From positions 2,976,001 through 3,040,000 of the forward strand of contig JBBMOL010000021.1 in assembly GCA_037954665.1 (NCBI GenBank): DNA of 64,000 bases. The letters are read 5' to 3'. The notes beneath the pieces were generated by a model. It ran no database searches. It had not been told where the DNA came from and saw only the letters and a list, made by a program, of their open reading frames with translations. How positions within the stretch are numbered: position 1 is the stretch's first letter; the number at the start of each line of letters is the position of its first letter. Position numbers and translations under genes: made by a program. The DNA comes from Laguncularia racemosa (lineage: Eukaryota > Streptophyta > Magnoliopsida > Myrtales > Combretaceae). Below are positions 35,968-45,640 of this stretch, one piece after another.

Positions 35968-36447
35968 CAAATGCACCAAGATCAACACATGTGCAAAATT
36001 AGGGCATAAACACTATAGTAAGGTAAGCAAAAGAGTACCTGAATCCATAATTAAAGACATACATGAAACTAGAATTGGTTGGTTAGTCTTCCAAGTCAAC
36101 CACACAAGTTCATAGAAATTTTATCTCTTGTCCTTTCTAATGATGGAGTGTTAAAAAGAACAGAATAATATAAGTGACTTGGAAACCACAACCATATATA
36201 TATATATCCATAAGTTAACTACTTGTTAACCTTTTATTTTTTCTAATTTGGTCCATCATAAAATTGGAAGTAATATTTTTAATTGCCACACATATTAGCC
36301 CATACTTAATTTAATTTAATACATTAAAGTCCATAATCTTATTAGATTACTTTATTTGGACATTATATGATATGATGGCCTCCTAACACAATTATTATTA
36401 TTAATACATATAAATTCACATAGTTTATTATTAAAATAAACCTAACA
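35968..36447 (-). repeat. Copia-1 5' LTR, proximal piece
   Basis: It resumes the LTR after the CACTA element and runs to CCTAACA at 36,447 (minus-strand TGTTAGG start). With 22,567-22,601 it makes a 515-bp LTR against 487 bp for the 3' LTR. The surplus is mainly one insertion near 36,085-36,110. The flanks of the whole Copia-1 (ATTAC at right, AATAT at left) do not match, so its own TSD was not confirmed. Confidence 0.85.
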
Positions 36448-36658
36448 ATTACTACATATAACATAACACTAGTGAGTTATATAATATATAAATAAAAAAG
36501 TAATATTTTAGACAATATAATATAACATTTATAGCATATCTTGTATATGTGTAGAATGTGACTTGCATCTTTTTTTATAACATAAATATTTGACATCATA
36601 TTTTTAATATATAATTGTGAAATAATATTACGGAACATTATATTATACATAACGTAAC
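36448..36658. other. AT-rich DNA left of the gypsy element
   Basis: Similar to 41,320-41,400 around an AGACAATATAATATAACATT word, which suggests a local duplication that predates the gypsy insertion. Confidence 0.5.
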
Positions 36659-37697
36659 TGATAGGAATAAAAATCCGACAAGAACTATCATTAGGGCAAG
36701 AACTAAAGGAATTCGAATTTTGGCAATGAGGGCCCATTTTGAGCAGATCGACCCCGGAATTATTTATAAATTAACCTCTTTTCTATTATTCTTGTATTAT
36801 GTTTTCCAACAGGCACACTTATCATATTTTATAGGGCAAACGATAAACTCCCTCAGACTCAGCTTGTGGGTTATCCATGAACCGACCTGAACCGACGATG
36901 AGCTAGGCCGATGGATCCTATAGAAGACCGGCATCTTGAAGACCATTTCTTTTATATATTTCTTCTTTTATGAACTATTTTGATTGTATTTGGTTTTGGG
37001 ACACTTTTATTTCCTTGTAATTTTCATTTAGGGTTAGCCACCTTAAAAGTGGCAAACTTGTAATTTTGAGCACTTTTTAACCCTAGGAGTAGCAAGTATA
37101 AATACTTGCTTAAGAGAGGGTTTGAGGAGGCCATATTTTGTAGATTATACACTTCTTCTTCACGTGAGAATTAAGGTTCCTAATTGTCATTAGACTCTTA
37201 TCAATTTCAATCCCAAGAGTTGAAATTGTGGCGAGTGCAACACCTTGAAATTGTGAGTTGTATCAATTTCATTTTGTTGTGATTTCTTTTCTTCTCTAGT
37301 GTGTCATATCTAGGGTTGAATTGAGATAGTTCTTGGTCAGAATTACTTCTTATTGTTGACGAATTCTTGTGTTTATTTAAGGTCCCTTGCAATTGAATTC
37401 GAATCATCATTGAGAATCCCCTTGAAAACGTGTTTTTCACTATTGAAAAGGAGTCCTTGGAATTGAGGTTTTCTTTTGAATTTGTGGATTATTTTCGTGG
37501 ATTATATGTGATTAGGGTGTTATTAGAAGAGATTATCATTGTGGTATTACAATTATATCTTTGAGCATTTGGAATTCTTTACATCTTCACTAGTGTTCAC
37601 GTGAATTTTGCCCTTGTGGATCCGGTTTTACCTTGACTTGAGATTATTTTTTTCTTAAGTCTTTTAATTGTGCTTCTAAGTGGAATTAGGCACATCA
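36659..37697 (+). repeat. 5' LTR of the gypsy element
   Basis: 1,039 bp, TG...CA ends. It contains a TATAAATA box near 37,098 and a GCTTAAGAGAGGGTTTGAGG start-like region. Confidence 0.9.
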
Positions 37698-37703
37698 TCT
37701 TTT

Positions 37704-37715
37704 AGGTATCAGAGC
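37704..37715 (+). other. gypsy primer-binding site (tRNA-Met)
   Basis: AGGTATCAGAGC, six bases after the LTR end, matches TGGTATCAGAGC except for its first base. Confidence 0.8.
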
Positions 37716-38942
37716 TTGTGGTTGTGAGAAGGGATTATGTGATTTTGAATTTTGGAAATTTAGGGTTCATGTTCTTACATCATCAATTCCAAAATTGCGG
37801 GTAAATTGAAATTGTTGTTGTAGTTGTTTGAAGTGGAGTGAATTGTCTTGAGTAGGAGTTGAATTTGCTGCATGTTGGAGTGATTTTGAAGTACTTGTTG
37901 AAGCTTCTATGTTGTGGACTTCACCATGAAGGAAGAGGAAAGATAGTACATTTTTTTTAGTGCAATTGTGTAGGAAGAGAATTGTGGTTTTTACATTGTT
38001 TGAATTCGGAATTGGGGAGAACATTTGCAATTTCTAGATTTGATTAGTGTGTAAGAAGGGAAGTTATTTGATTTCAAAACAAGCATTAAGAGTGAAGGAG
38101 TTAAGTGTGTTTGTTTGAATTTGAAAAATTGCATCTTACCAAATGTGGAGGGGTTGCAATTAGTGAAGTGGTTTGATTTTCAAATTTAATTTCCTGCCTT
38201 CTTATGTAAGTTGCGGATTGGATTTGTATTTGAAGTGAAGAATTTTGCAACGTGATTACCCTTGAAATTTCTTTGAGAAAGAGTAATGAATTGAAAAATT
38301 TTTGTGTTGCATGTGACGTGTATGTTGTTGTAAGTTGCGGTTGATAAATTGTGTAGAAGTGGAGAAGTGCACCGTGTGTGTAAAGGTGTTTGTGTGGTGT
38401 TGTGTTGTGCAAATTGGAAGTGGAAGTGTACAATTTTCAGAATTGCATTGTGTGGGATAATAGGGAATTTATTTGAAATTCAAACACATCCATTAAGTTG
38501 AGGAAGTTATTAAGTGGTATTGATTGTGTTCCATTTGAATTTGAAATTTGATTATTACCATTTGTGGAAAGTGCATTAAAGATGTTTATTTGAATTTGTT
38601 ACCGTGTTGTGGAGTTGTGTGGATTAAGTTGCTGCACATCAAGATCAATTGTAGGTGTGAAACCGTGGCGAGAAAGGAAAATTGAAGTCGTAGAATTTGA
38701 ATTCAAAAACAAACATTAAAGTGTGAAAGTAATTGAACTTATTACTTCAACACTTGTTAGTTGAATTTAATTTCTTAACTACTTGGAAGTATTTATTTGT
38801 GCTTCAATTATCTCACTTAACTTTATTTGAAGTACCAATAAACATTTCTTGTATTGGTTGAGCGTGAGCACTGTGGGTGTGTAAGGGTGTGTTGTCGTGG
38901 TGTGGTGAAGTGTATTGAGGTTGTTGAAATTAGTAAGCAAAA
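37716..38942 (+). other. gypsy leader; gag absent
   Basis: About 1.2 kb of non-coding sequence with many GTTGAATTTG and GTGTGT-like words. No gag-like frame exists in either direction. Confidence 0.6.
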
Positions 38943-39311
38943 ATGTCAAGTGAGTTGTATTTGTCTACTAACATATTGCATTGGGACTTTACTTCCTTTC
39001 AAACCATTGATAAGGGACAAAGAGAAAACTTGTTCCATACTTCTTATAAGGTACAAGGAAACTTGTGCGCAATTATTATTGATGGTGGTAGTTGTACTAA
39101 TGTTGTAGCTGCATCATTAGTATCGAAGTTGAAACTTGAAACTATTCCACATCCCAAACCCTATACATCACATTGGTTAAATGACCAGGATGGTCTTTGT
39201 GTGACCCAAAGGGCTAAGGTACCCTTTAGTATAGGGGACAAGTACTATGATGAGCTTGAATGTGATATTCTTCCTCTTTGTGCATCTTATATATTACTTG
39301 GTAGACCATAG
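38943..39311 (+). pseudogene. gypsy aspartic protease (RVP_2-type), open to a nonsense codon
   Basis: The ATG at 38,943 opens 122 codons. From about residue 27 the frame follows the plant gypsy protease: QRENLFHT, an intact catalytic IIDGGSCTNV (residues 48-57), a HPKPYTSHWLND block, PFSIGDKYYDE and the ASYILLGRP end. Where the family has a tryptophan after LLGRP there is TAG (39,309-39,311), a single change from TGG. Homology continues in the same frame to about 39,420 (a LYDRMVLHDGYRN block, then LNPMSPSEVQ). Active-site residues are intact, unlike the element at 2,294. Whether it is translated past the stop is unknown. Confidence 0.85.
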
Positions 39312-39422
39312 TTATATGACAGGATGGTATTACATGATGGGTATAGAAATACTTATATGTTTAAAAAGGATGGTAAACGTATAGTATTGAACCCTATGTC
39401 ACCATCGGAGGTCCAGGAGATG

Positions 39423-39734
39423 CAAAGACAGATAAAACAACCATCACATAATCTTGAGGATCATAGCCACATGATCAGACCTTCAGAGGACTAAATAGTG
39501 CAGACGCAGGTATGCCAACCTTCAAAGGTTCTTGAGGGCTCTAGTGATACGAGCCAACCCTTAGAGCATAAAATTTGTCAGACACCGATGTGCCAACCTT
39601 CAGAAGATCCTGATGATCATAGTCAGACAAGCAAACCACTAGAGAGCCAGACTGTTCAGAGACAGTTATGTTCACCTTCAGAGGTTTTAGAGGGTAATGA
39701 GCAGTTAGGCCAACCATTAGAAGACCATGAGGAT
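39423..39734 (+). repeat. four tandem 78-bp repeats encoding 26-residue units
   Basis: Units start at 39,423, 39,501, 39,579 and 39,657, each exactly 78 bases, in the protease frame. Each begins Q(R/T)Q or QTP, has a CQPSEV-like core near position 5-10 and a QPLE-like motif near position 19-22. Unit 1 is most diverged and contains a TAA at 39,492. The repeat lies where the RT domain would normally follow the protease. Confidence 0.85.
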
Positions 39735-40238
39735 CAGCCACATACAGATGAGTTAGAAAATGAGGAAACAGTTTTAGTGGAACAGGTTGATACAGGGGCG
39801 ACTTCATTGGATAATGGAGCATTATTTGTGTTGCAGATGAGATACATCCTAGAAATGGAAGAGAGAAAACAATCACCACCTGTAGTATTTCAGATATTGG
39901 GATTCTGCAGAGATACTTCTTCAAATGGATTACTAGGAGAAAACAAAGTCTCTATTGCATTTGACTTGCCAGATTTGAGGACAAATCTTTTTGAGGCCCG
40001 AGGAGATGATAGGAATAAAAATCCAACAAGACCTATCATTAAGGCAAGAACTAAAGGAATTCGAATTTTGGCGATGAGGGCCCATTTTGTGCAGATCGAC
40101 CCTAGAATTATTTATAAATTAACATCTTTTCTATTATTCTTGTATTGTGTTTTCCAACAGGCACACTTATCATATTTTATAAGGCAAACGACAAACTCCC
40201 TCAGACTCAGCTTGTGGGTTATCTATGGACCGACCTGA
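39498..40238 (+). CDS. repeat-containing ORF fused to pol tail, reading into the 3' LTR
   Basis: 246 codons open after the TAA in repeat unit 1. It has no ATG at its beginning (first codon GTG), so it is either a polyprotein remnant or starts at an internal ATG. After three repeat units it has a Glu-rich stretch (ELENEETVLVEQVD) and then a DLPDLRTNLFE block near 39,970 typical of the very end of gypsy polyproteins. It continues into the 3' LTR at 40,007. No enzymatic domain is present. The function is unknown. Confidence 0.45.
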   Translation: MQTQVCQPSKVLEGSSDTSQPLEHKICQTPMCQPSEDPDDHSQTSKPLESQTVQRQLCSPSEVLEGNEQLGQPLEDHEDQPHTDELENEETVLVEQVDTGATSLDNGALFVLQMRYILEMEERKQSPPVVFQILGFCRDTSSNGLLGENKVSIAFDLPDLRTNLFEARGDDRNKNPTRPIIKARTKGIRILAMRAHFVQIDPRIIYKLTSFLLFLYCVFQQAHLSYFIRQTTNSLRLSLWVIYGPT

Positions 40239-41069
40239 ACCGACGATGAGCTGGGCCGATGGATCCTATAGAAGACCGGCATCTTGAAGACCATTTATTT
40301 TATATATTTCTTCTTTTATGAACTATTTTGATTGTATTTGGTTTTGGGACACTTTTATTTCCTTGTAATTTTCATTTAGGGTTAGCCACCTTAAAAGTGG
40401 CAAACTTGTAATTTTGAGTACTTTTTAACCCTAGGGGTAGCAAGTATAAATACTTGCTTAAGAGAGGGTTTGAGGAGGTCATATTTTGCAGATTATACAC
40501 TTCTTCTTCACGTGAGAATTAAGGTTCCTAATTGTCATTAGACTCTTATCAATTTCAATCCCAAGAGTTGAAATTGCGGCGAGTGCAATACCTTGAAATT
40601 GTGGCGAGTGCAATACCTTGAAATTGTGAGTTGTATCAATTTCATTTTGTTGTGATTTCTTTTCTTCTCTAGTGTGTCATATCTAGGGTTGAATTGAGAT
40701 AGTTCTTGGTCAGAATTACTTCTTATTGTTGACGAATTCTTGTGTTTATTTAAGGTCCCTTGCAATTGAATTCAAATCATCATTGAGAATTCCGTTGAAA
40801 ACGTGTTTTTCACTATTGGAACGGAGTCCTTGGAATTGAGGTTTTCTTTTGAATTTGTGGATTATTTTCGTGGATTATATGTGATTAGGGTGTTATTAGA
40901 AGAGATTATCATTGTGGTATTACAATTATATCTTTGAGCATTTGGAATTCTTTACATTTTCACTAGTGTTCACGTGAATTTTACCCTTGTGGATCCGGTT
41001 TTACCTTGATTTGAGATTGTTTTTTATTAAGTCTTTTAATTGTGCTTCTAAGTGGAATTGGGCACATCA
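40007..41069 (+). repeat. 3' LTR of the gypsy element
   Basis: 1,063 bp. Nearly identical to 36,659-37,697 apart from scattered substitutions and a duplicated GCGAGTGCAATACCTTGAAA-type stretch near 40,580-40,620. Confidence 0.9.
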
Positions 41070-41074
41070 GTAAC

Positions 41075-41940
41075 ACATATTATATAAATATAATATTACA
41101 TAATATATTATATAACCAATGTACTATGATATAAATAATATAATATAGCATTTCATACATATTACGTATTTATCCATTACATTACATATAGTCTGACATT
41201 AATTGCACTATGTAAGATGTATATGGTCTATTATTAATCTATATCCTTAATGTGGGACATGATTTCGTATGTTATAACATATATTATATCGTCAGTTAAT
41301 TATATAATATTGTATTATATATAAACCAAAAAATTAATAGACTAGACAATATAATATAACATTTATAACATATTTCATATATATATATATATATATAACG
41401 CAATGGAACATGTAACATGTTATATAAAATACATATTGCATATTTAGTATATAACTCTAACATAATTTGAAATATCCGAGCCATGCTAATGGTATATATA
41501 ATAATAATATTAGATTATATCATCGTTTGATTTTAAATGGATTCATATCTATAAACTTTAATCTACAATACACTTTCTTTTTAGATCCTATCACAAATTA
41601 TATCTTATATATCAATCCTTTTTTAAATTATTTGTTTCTCTAATATGAAAAAGTGCACGAGTCTTAACAAAACTAGAATAAAAATTGATGCAATCTTATT
41701 AAAAAAAAGAATCGTTAATTATTTTTAAAAGAGAGCATATGAGATAAACGAATCTACATAAATCTGAAACACTAGTAGATTAAATCTAAATAGAATGTTA
41801 GTTCTTTCCTATTTGATCTCTACTTTCTTGTCCAAGCACTGCAAGTAACTTTCCTTTATTTACTGCCATAAACAAAAATATCAGTCCCAGTTTCCACTAA
41901 AACGGCTCTGGCTGTGCCTTCTTCCACCAGGAGCAGCAGC
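41075..41940. other. upstream region of the F-box gene
   Basis: AT-rich, with (TA)n at 41,378-41,396. From about 41,460 it aligns with the upstream region of the F-box pseudogene (51,370-52,400), including GCAATCTTATTA and AAATCTAAATAGAAT blocks. No clear TATA box position can be fixed. Confidence 0.6.
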
Positions 41941-43008
41941 ATGATCACTCCAACACCAACGCCTGCTGTCACTTTTTCAAACCAAACCCTAATACCGTCT
42001 CTTCCAAACGACATATCCGTTCAAATTCTGGCCCGCGTTCCTCGCTCCGACCATCCATCTCTCTCCTTAGTCTCAAAAGCTTTCCACTCTCTCATCTCCT
42101 CTCCTTTCTTCTTCACCACCAGATCCCTCATTAACTCCACCGAAACCTCTCTCTTTATAATCCTTTTCACCTACAAAAATGGCCCTTGCAACCGCCACCT
42201 CTTCACCCTCCGCCGTGGCCGTTTAGTTCCCCTCTCTCCCATCCCTAGCTGCTCTGATGTTGGTTCTGCTGACGCCACCCTTGGCCCTTACATCTATGTT
42301 CTCGGCGGCTTGCGTGGCGATAGTGCCTCCACTGATGTTTGGATTTTTTATTGCCGATTCAATAAGTGGGCTGCGGGACCCAGTATGCATGTCGCCAGGC
42401 AGTTTCCCATGGTTGGGGTGGTGGATGGAAAATTGTACGTGATAGGCGGGTGCGAGGATGGAATTCCAGCGGAGGTTTATGATCCCGATAGGGGCACATG
42501 GCAGGTAGTGGAGGGCTCTGTAGAGATGGGGATGGAAGAGATGACCGTGTACTATGCATCCGCAGTGATTGGGGGGAAGATTTATGCAACGAGTTCCAGT
42601 GGCTTGGTTGCTTATGATGTCGGGACAAGGGTTTTGGATTATGTGGATGACATTGAAGGGACACAATGTTGCTGCATGATAAATGGGGTTTTATATTGGT
42701 ACGATCTTTTTAAGACAATGAATGGCTTTGATTTGGAGGAAGGGCATTGGAAGGAAGTCAGAGGTGTTGAAGGAGATATGAGATCCGTTGATGAGAACAT
42801 GGAGACGGTGAATTTTGAAGGGAAATTTGTCATCTTCTGGGATAAAAGAAAGGATGCTGAGGGTAGGGAGGTTCAATGCATGGAAATTGACGTGAAGAAG
42901 GACGAGAATGGGGAGTTGAGAGGGAATTTCTGCTCGGACAAGTCGGTTTGGAGTTATCCTGGTAAGTGTAGGTGTACGTTGATCGGTTGTTTGGCTGTTA
43001 CTTTTTGA
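41941..43008 (+). CDS. F-box/kelch-repeat protein (SKIP6-like)
   Basis: 355 residues in one exon. An N-terminal F-box (residues ~18-60: IPSLPNDISVQILARVPRSD, then LSLVSKAFHSLISS) is followed by kelch-type repeats: YIYVLGG (~89-95), KLYVIGGCEDG (~158), KIYATSSSG (~210) and later weaker blades. Such proteins bind SKP1 through the F-box and present targets to an SCF ubiquitin ligase through the kelch propeller; the length is usual for this plant family. I start at ATG 41,941; in-frame GTG 41,914 is not a plant start. The paralogue at 52,398 begins nine codons further upstream with ATGGCATTG; here the matching codon, 41,902-41,904, is ACG. GC content is higher than the surroundings. The target protein is unknown. 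Confidence 0.9.
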   Translation: MITPTPTPAVTFSNQTLIPSLPNDISVQILARVPRSDHPSLSLVSKAFHSLISSPFFFTTRSLINSTETSLFIILFTYKNGPCNRHLFTLRRGRLVPLSPIPSCSDVGSADATLGPYIYVLGGLRGDSASTDVWIFYCRFNKWAAGPSMHVARQFPMVGVVDGKLYVIGGCEDGIPAEVYDPDRGTWQVVEGSVEMGMEEMTVYYASAVIGGKIYATSSSGLVAYDVGTRVLDYVDDIEGTQCCCMINGVLYWYDLFKTMNGFDLEEGHWKEVRGVEGDMRSVDENMETVNFEGKFVIFWDKRKDAEGREVQCMEIDVKKDENGELRGNFCSDKSVWSYPGKCRCTLIGCLAVTF

Positions 43009-45239
43009 TAGCTTTTATGCAAAATCTATTTGAGTACCAGTTTTTACTTTCTAGTTTAGGTTTAGTATGTGCTTTAGTGCACAAGTAGAGCAAATAGTCA
43101 TTTATGGACTCTTTACAACTAGTGGTGAAGACGACAAGGCATCTAATTAACATGCATTTTGATTTAGTTCCAAACTGTTAGCCTTTTATGCTTTATGATC
43201 AAATTGCTTTAGCATGTCTTTCCAATGCTATTCTGATGATTCATAATTACTTCCATGCAGTTCAACTTAATTATTCATACTATAAAAATAGAATAATCTC
43301 TTTTTGGAGATTCTTCATACTAATGTTGCTCTCTGTCATTGTATGAACTCTTTCATCCTATTGCTGTCTCCCTTCATCAAATTCTAACCCTACATGGTCA
43401 TAGGTTCCCTCTCTCTCTCTCTCTCTCTCCCTATGTGAAACTATTTATGGTTATCTATTTGCTTTATTGCCACCATTTGAATTTCTTTTTTTTTTTTTTT
43501 TTTTTTTTGGATTCAGAACAATTGGAGAAGCTTATTTTCTGTGTTCTGCAATCTTCATCTCTCAAAGCTCTCCCTCGATGTCTTCAATGTAAACCCCTCA
43601 AATGTGATGGTAAATGATTGTTATTATCCCATATTTTATGCTTTAAGTTTCATTCAAATAGATATAACGTTTTTATTAAATCATTTATTTTGGTAATTTC
43701 CTTTGGCGATGAGCCCATGAACTTGAGGATTTAGATATTGTGATTGAAAAAATTGCTTAGATTTTATTTGCTATTTGCAGAATGCAATCAAAGCCACAGA
43801 TGGAGAGTGCTCTATGTCTAGATTTTCAATCCATTTTTGGATATTTATTAATACCTTTAATTTATGTATTTATTGTTTTCTAGCAGCGTTATGGGGTTCA
43901 ATTTTTACTTTTGTTTTACAACATGAATTTATTCTCCAATTATGCTGTTCAAAAGCAGTATTTTGAGAAGTGTGGGCATGAATATTTTTTAAAATATTCT
44001 TCTAGCTTACTACTTACAATGAAAATGTAAACCTATATTACTCTATTCTTGCCCATCTCTTTGCCAACCTCCAAAATTATCTAACACTAAATTCCTTACT
44101 TGAGCCAACCCTGCTACAACTCTTCCACTAGGATTCCTCCTATCATTATCCCTTGGTGCTCTATCCCACACTTGAAGCCTTTCCATGATCATCCTTAACA
44201 TTTTTTGCACTTGTTTCTTCTGTTGATTGATCACCGCATTTTACTCTCAAGATTATCTACACGTCTTTCCAACTCTCCTCCTTACCTTCTCTACTCTTCT
44301 CCTTGCCTTCTCACCTTATTACTTTTAACACTCTCCTCAAACAAATTTTCCCACAAAGAAATCAATCAAATTCCACAGCCCCCTAAAAACTAAGCCATAA
44401 ACCACATGTTAATATACCATACAACAATCTCCAAATCTAGTAATAACAAAAGGTAGAATTTCACACTTACCAAGGAGTGCGTGTCCCCTAAAAGCTATGA
44501 TATGTAATCTATTAATTTGTAATTTTGGGTTTTAGAATTTTAAATAAGAGTAGTAGGTATTTTAATGTGCTTAGATTTTTATTTTTTTTTTGCATTTATG
44601 GAATAAATGAATTAAAAAGAGCATGAACAGAATTGATTATTCAATGCAAATCATAGATATGCACAATTTATTAAACTCTCATGAGTGTTAAAAGAATCGA
44701 TGATACATACAAATCAATCAACGGCTTCGTCACAATCCAAAGATAGATTAATAAGAACAAAATGTGTGAGTAAACAAAAAATAGATAACTCGGTAATCAA
44801 TGAATCTCAAATAATAAGTTTTCAATACTAAAGGATAAAAAAAGACTTGACTCCTATCTATTTATTGGCTCATGGCTAAACCTAGGAAATTTAATATAGA
44901 AGTTACTAAAATAAAAATAACACTGAAATAGAAGAAATTAAGTACAATTAATGAACCTAAAATAACCTAAACCAAATAGACTCAACTAACATGAAATAAA
45001 AAATGGAACAATTAAATCCAAATGGACTCATAATAGCAAGCTAAGCAAGCCCCATCCCAATCTAGCCTAGTCAACTACTTGGTCAACCTCTCCCAATCCC
45101 AATTTTTACTAGACCTCTTGTTTGACTCCGACTTGGCCTCCTTATCTCCCAAATACACTAAATAGTCCTTAAATCTAACCTATATCATATAATTTAATGT
45201 TTAATATTCCATTTTATTCATGATTCTTATCATCTTTTC
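43009..45239. other. 3' region of the F-box gene and spacer
   Basis: No further gene is supported. A CT microsatellite lies at 43,410-43,428 and a ~22-base T run at 43,487-43,508. The minus-strand frame at 44,043-44,234 (Arg/Gln-rich) faintly recalls a gypsy gag N-terminus but is too short to call. Confidence 0.5.
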
Positions 45240-45640
45240 TAAAAAAGCACGTATTTAAAAGCAATTGCTTTTTGTTCCATTTTATTATAAAAGTAATATC
45301 TCATTGTCTCTTTAGCGTACCCAATAAATGAGCACTTAATGCTTAAATCTCTTCATTTGTTGACCATTAACTTACTGACATAGGCATCACATCCCATCCC
45401 ATCCCAAATCCTTTTAAATGGGACAAGTTTGCCGTCTTTTTCTCCATATCCCATATGGTATCATACAGACTTCAATGTAACCCTATTTAAAAGGGATATC
45501 GTTGTCTTTAGTGCATGTCCCCAAAAAAAGAGATTAGCAAACTAGCAAAACCCATCATTGACTGTACAATGTCTATAATAATGTATAATTCCTCTTTTCG
45601 ATTACTCCCTTTAAGTTTTACAAGGAGTCCATTGTAAGGG
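45240..45640 (-). pseudogene. copia integrase relic
   Basis: On the minus strand it reads the copia integrase C-terminal core: HALKTTISLLNRV (about 45,480), a SVYDT block, KKTANLSHLKGFG-like, then KCSFIGYAKETM (about 45,320) and YYFYNK. Several stops and frame slips are present. No LTRs belonging to it were identified. Confidence 0.75.

Larger units (their letters stand above)
36659..41069 (+). mobile_element. gypsy element with protease-only coding region (4.4 kb)
   Basis: LTRs of 1,039 and 1,063 bp, both TGATAGGAAT...CACATCA, are flanked by GTAAC (36,654-36,658 and 41,070-41,074). The LTRs differ by few substitutions and one ~25-bp duplication near 40,580, so this is the youngest insertion in the window. 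A tRNA-Met primer-binding site follows the 5' LTR. The interior keeps a protease domain, a repeat region and the tail of pol that runs into the 3' LTR. gag, RT, RNase H and integrase are missing. It would need proteins from an autonomous relative. Confidence 0.9.

Noticed and set aside
16784..36452. TSD for the whole Copia-1 element
   Set aside because: AATAT at the left and ATTAC at the right do not match; ends may be worn or recombined.
37767..38433. Minus-strand frames of 87 and 110 codons in the gypsy leader
   Set aside because: Gln/Thr/Asn-rich products of GTTGAATTTG-like repetition; no domain.
39423..39734. CRISPR-like array
   Set aside because: Units are contiguous coding repeats without spacers, in a plant retrotransposon.
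41914..41940. GTG start for the F-box gene
   Set aside because: Plants do not normally start at GTG; ATG 41,941 is the first in-frame ATG.
42223..42666. Minus-strand frames of 147 and 101 codons within the F-box gene
   Set aside because: Antisense shadows of the GC-richer coding exon; no domain.
44043..44234. Minus-strand frame resembling a gag N-terminus
   Set aside because: Only 63 codons and no flanking element; similarity too faint.
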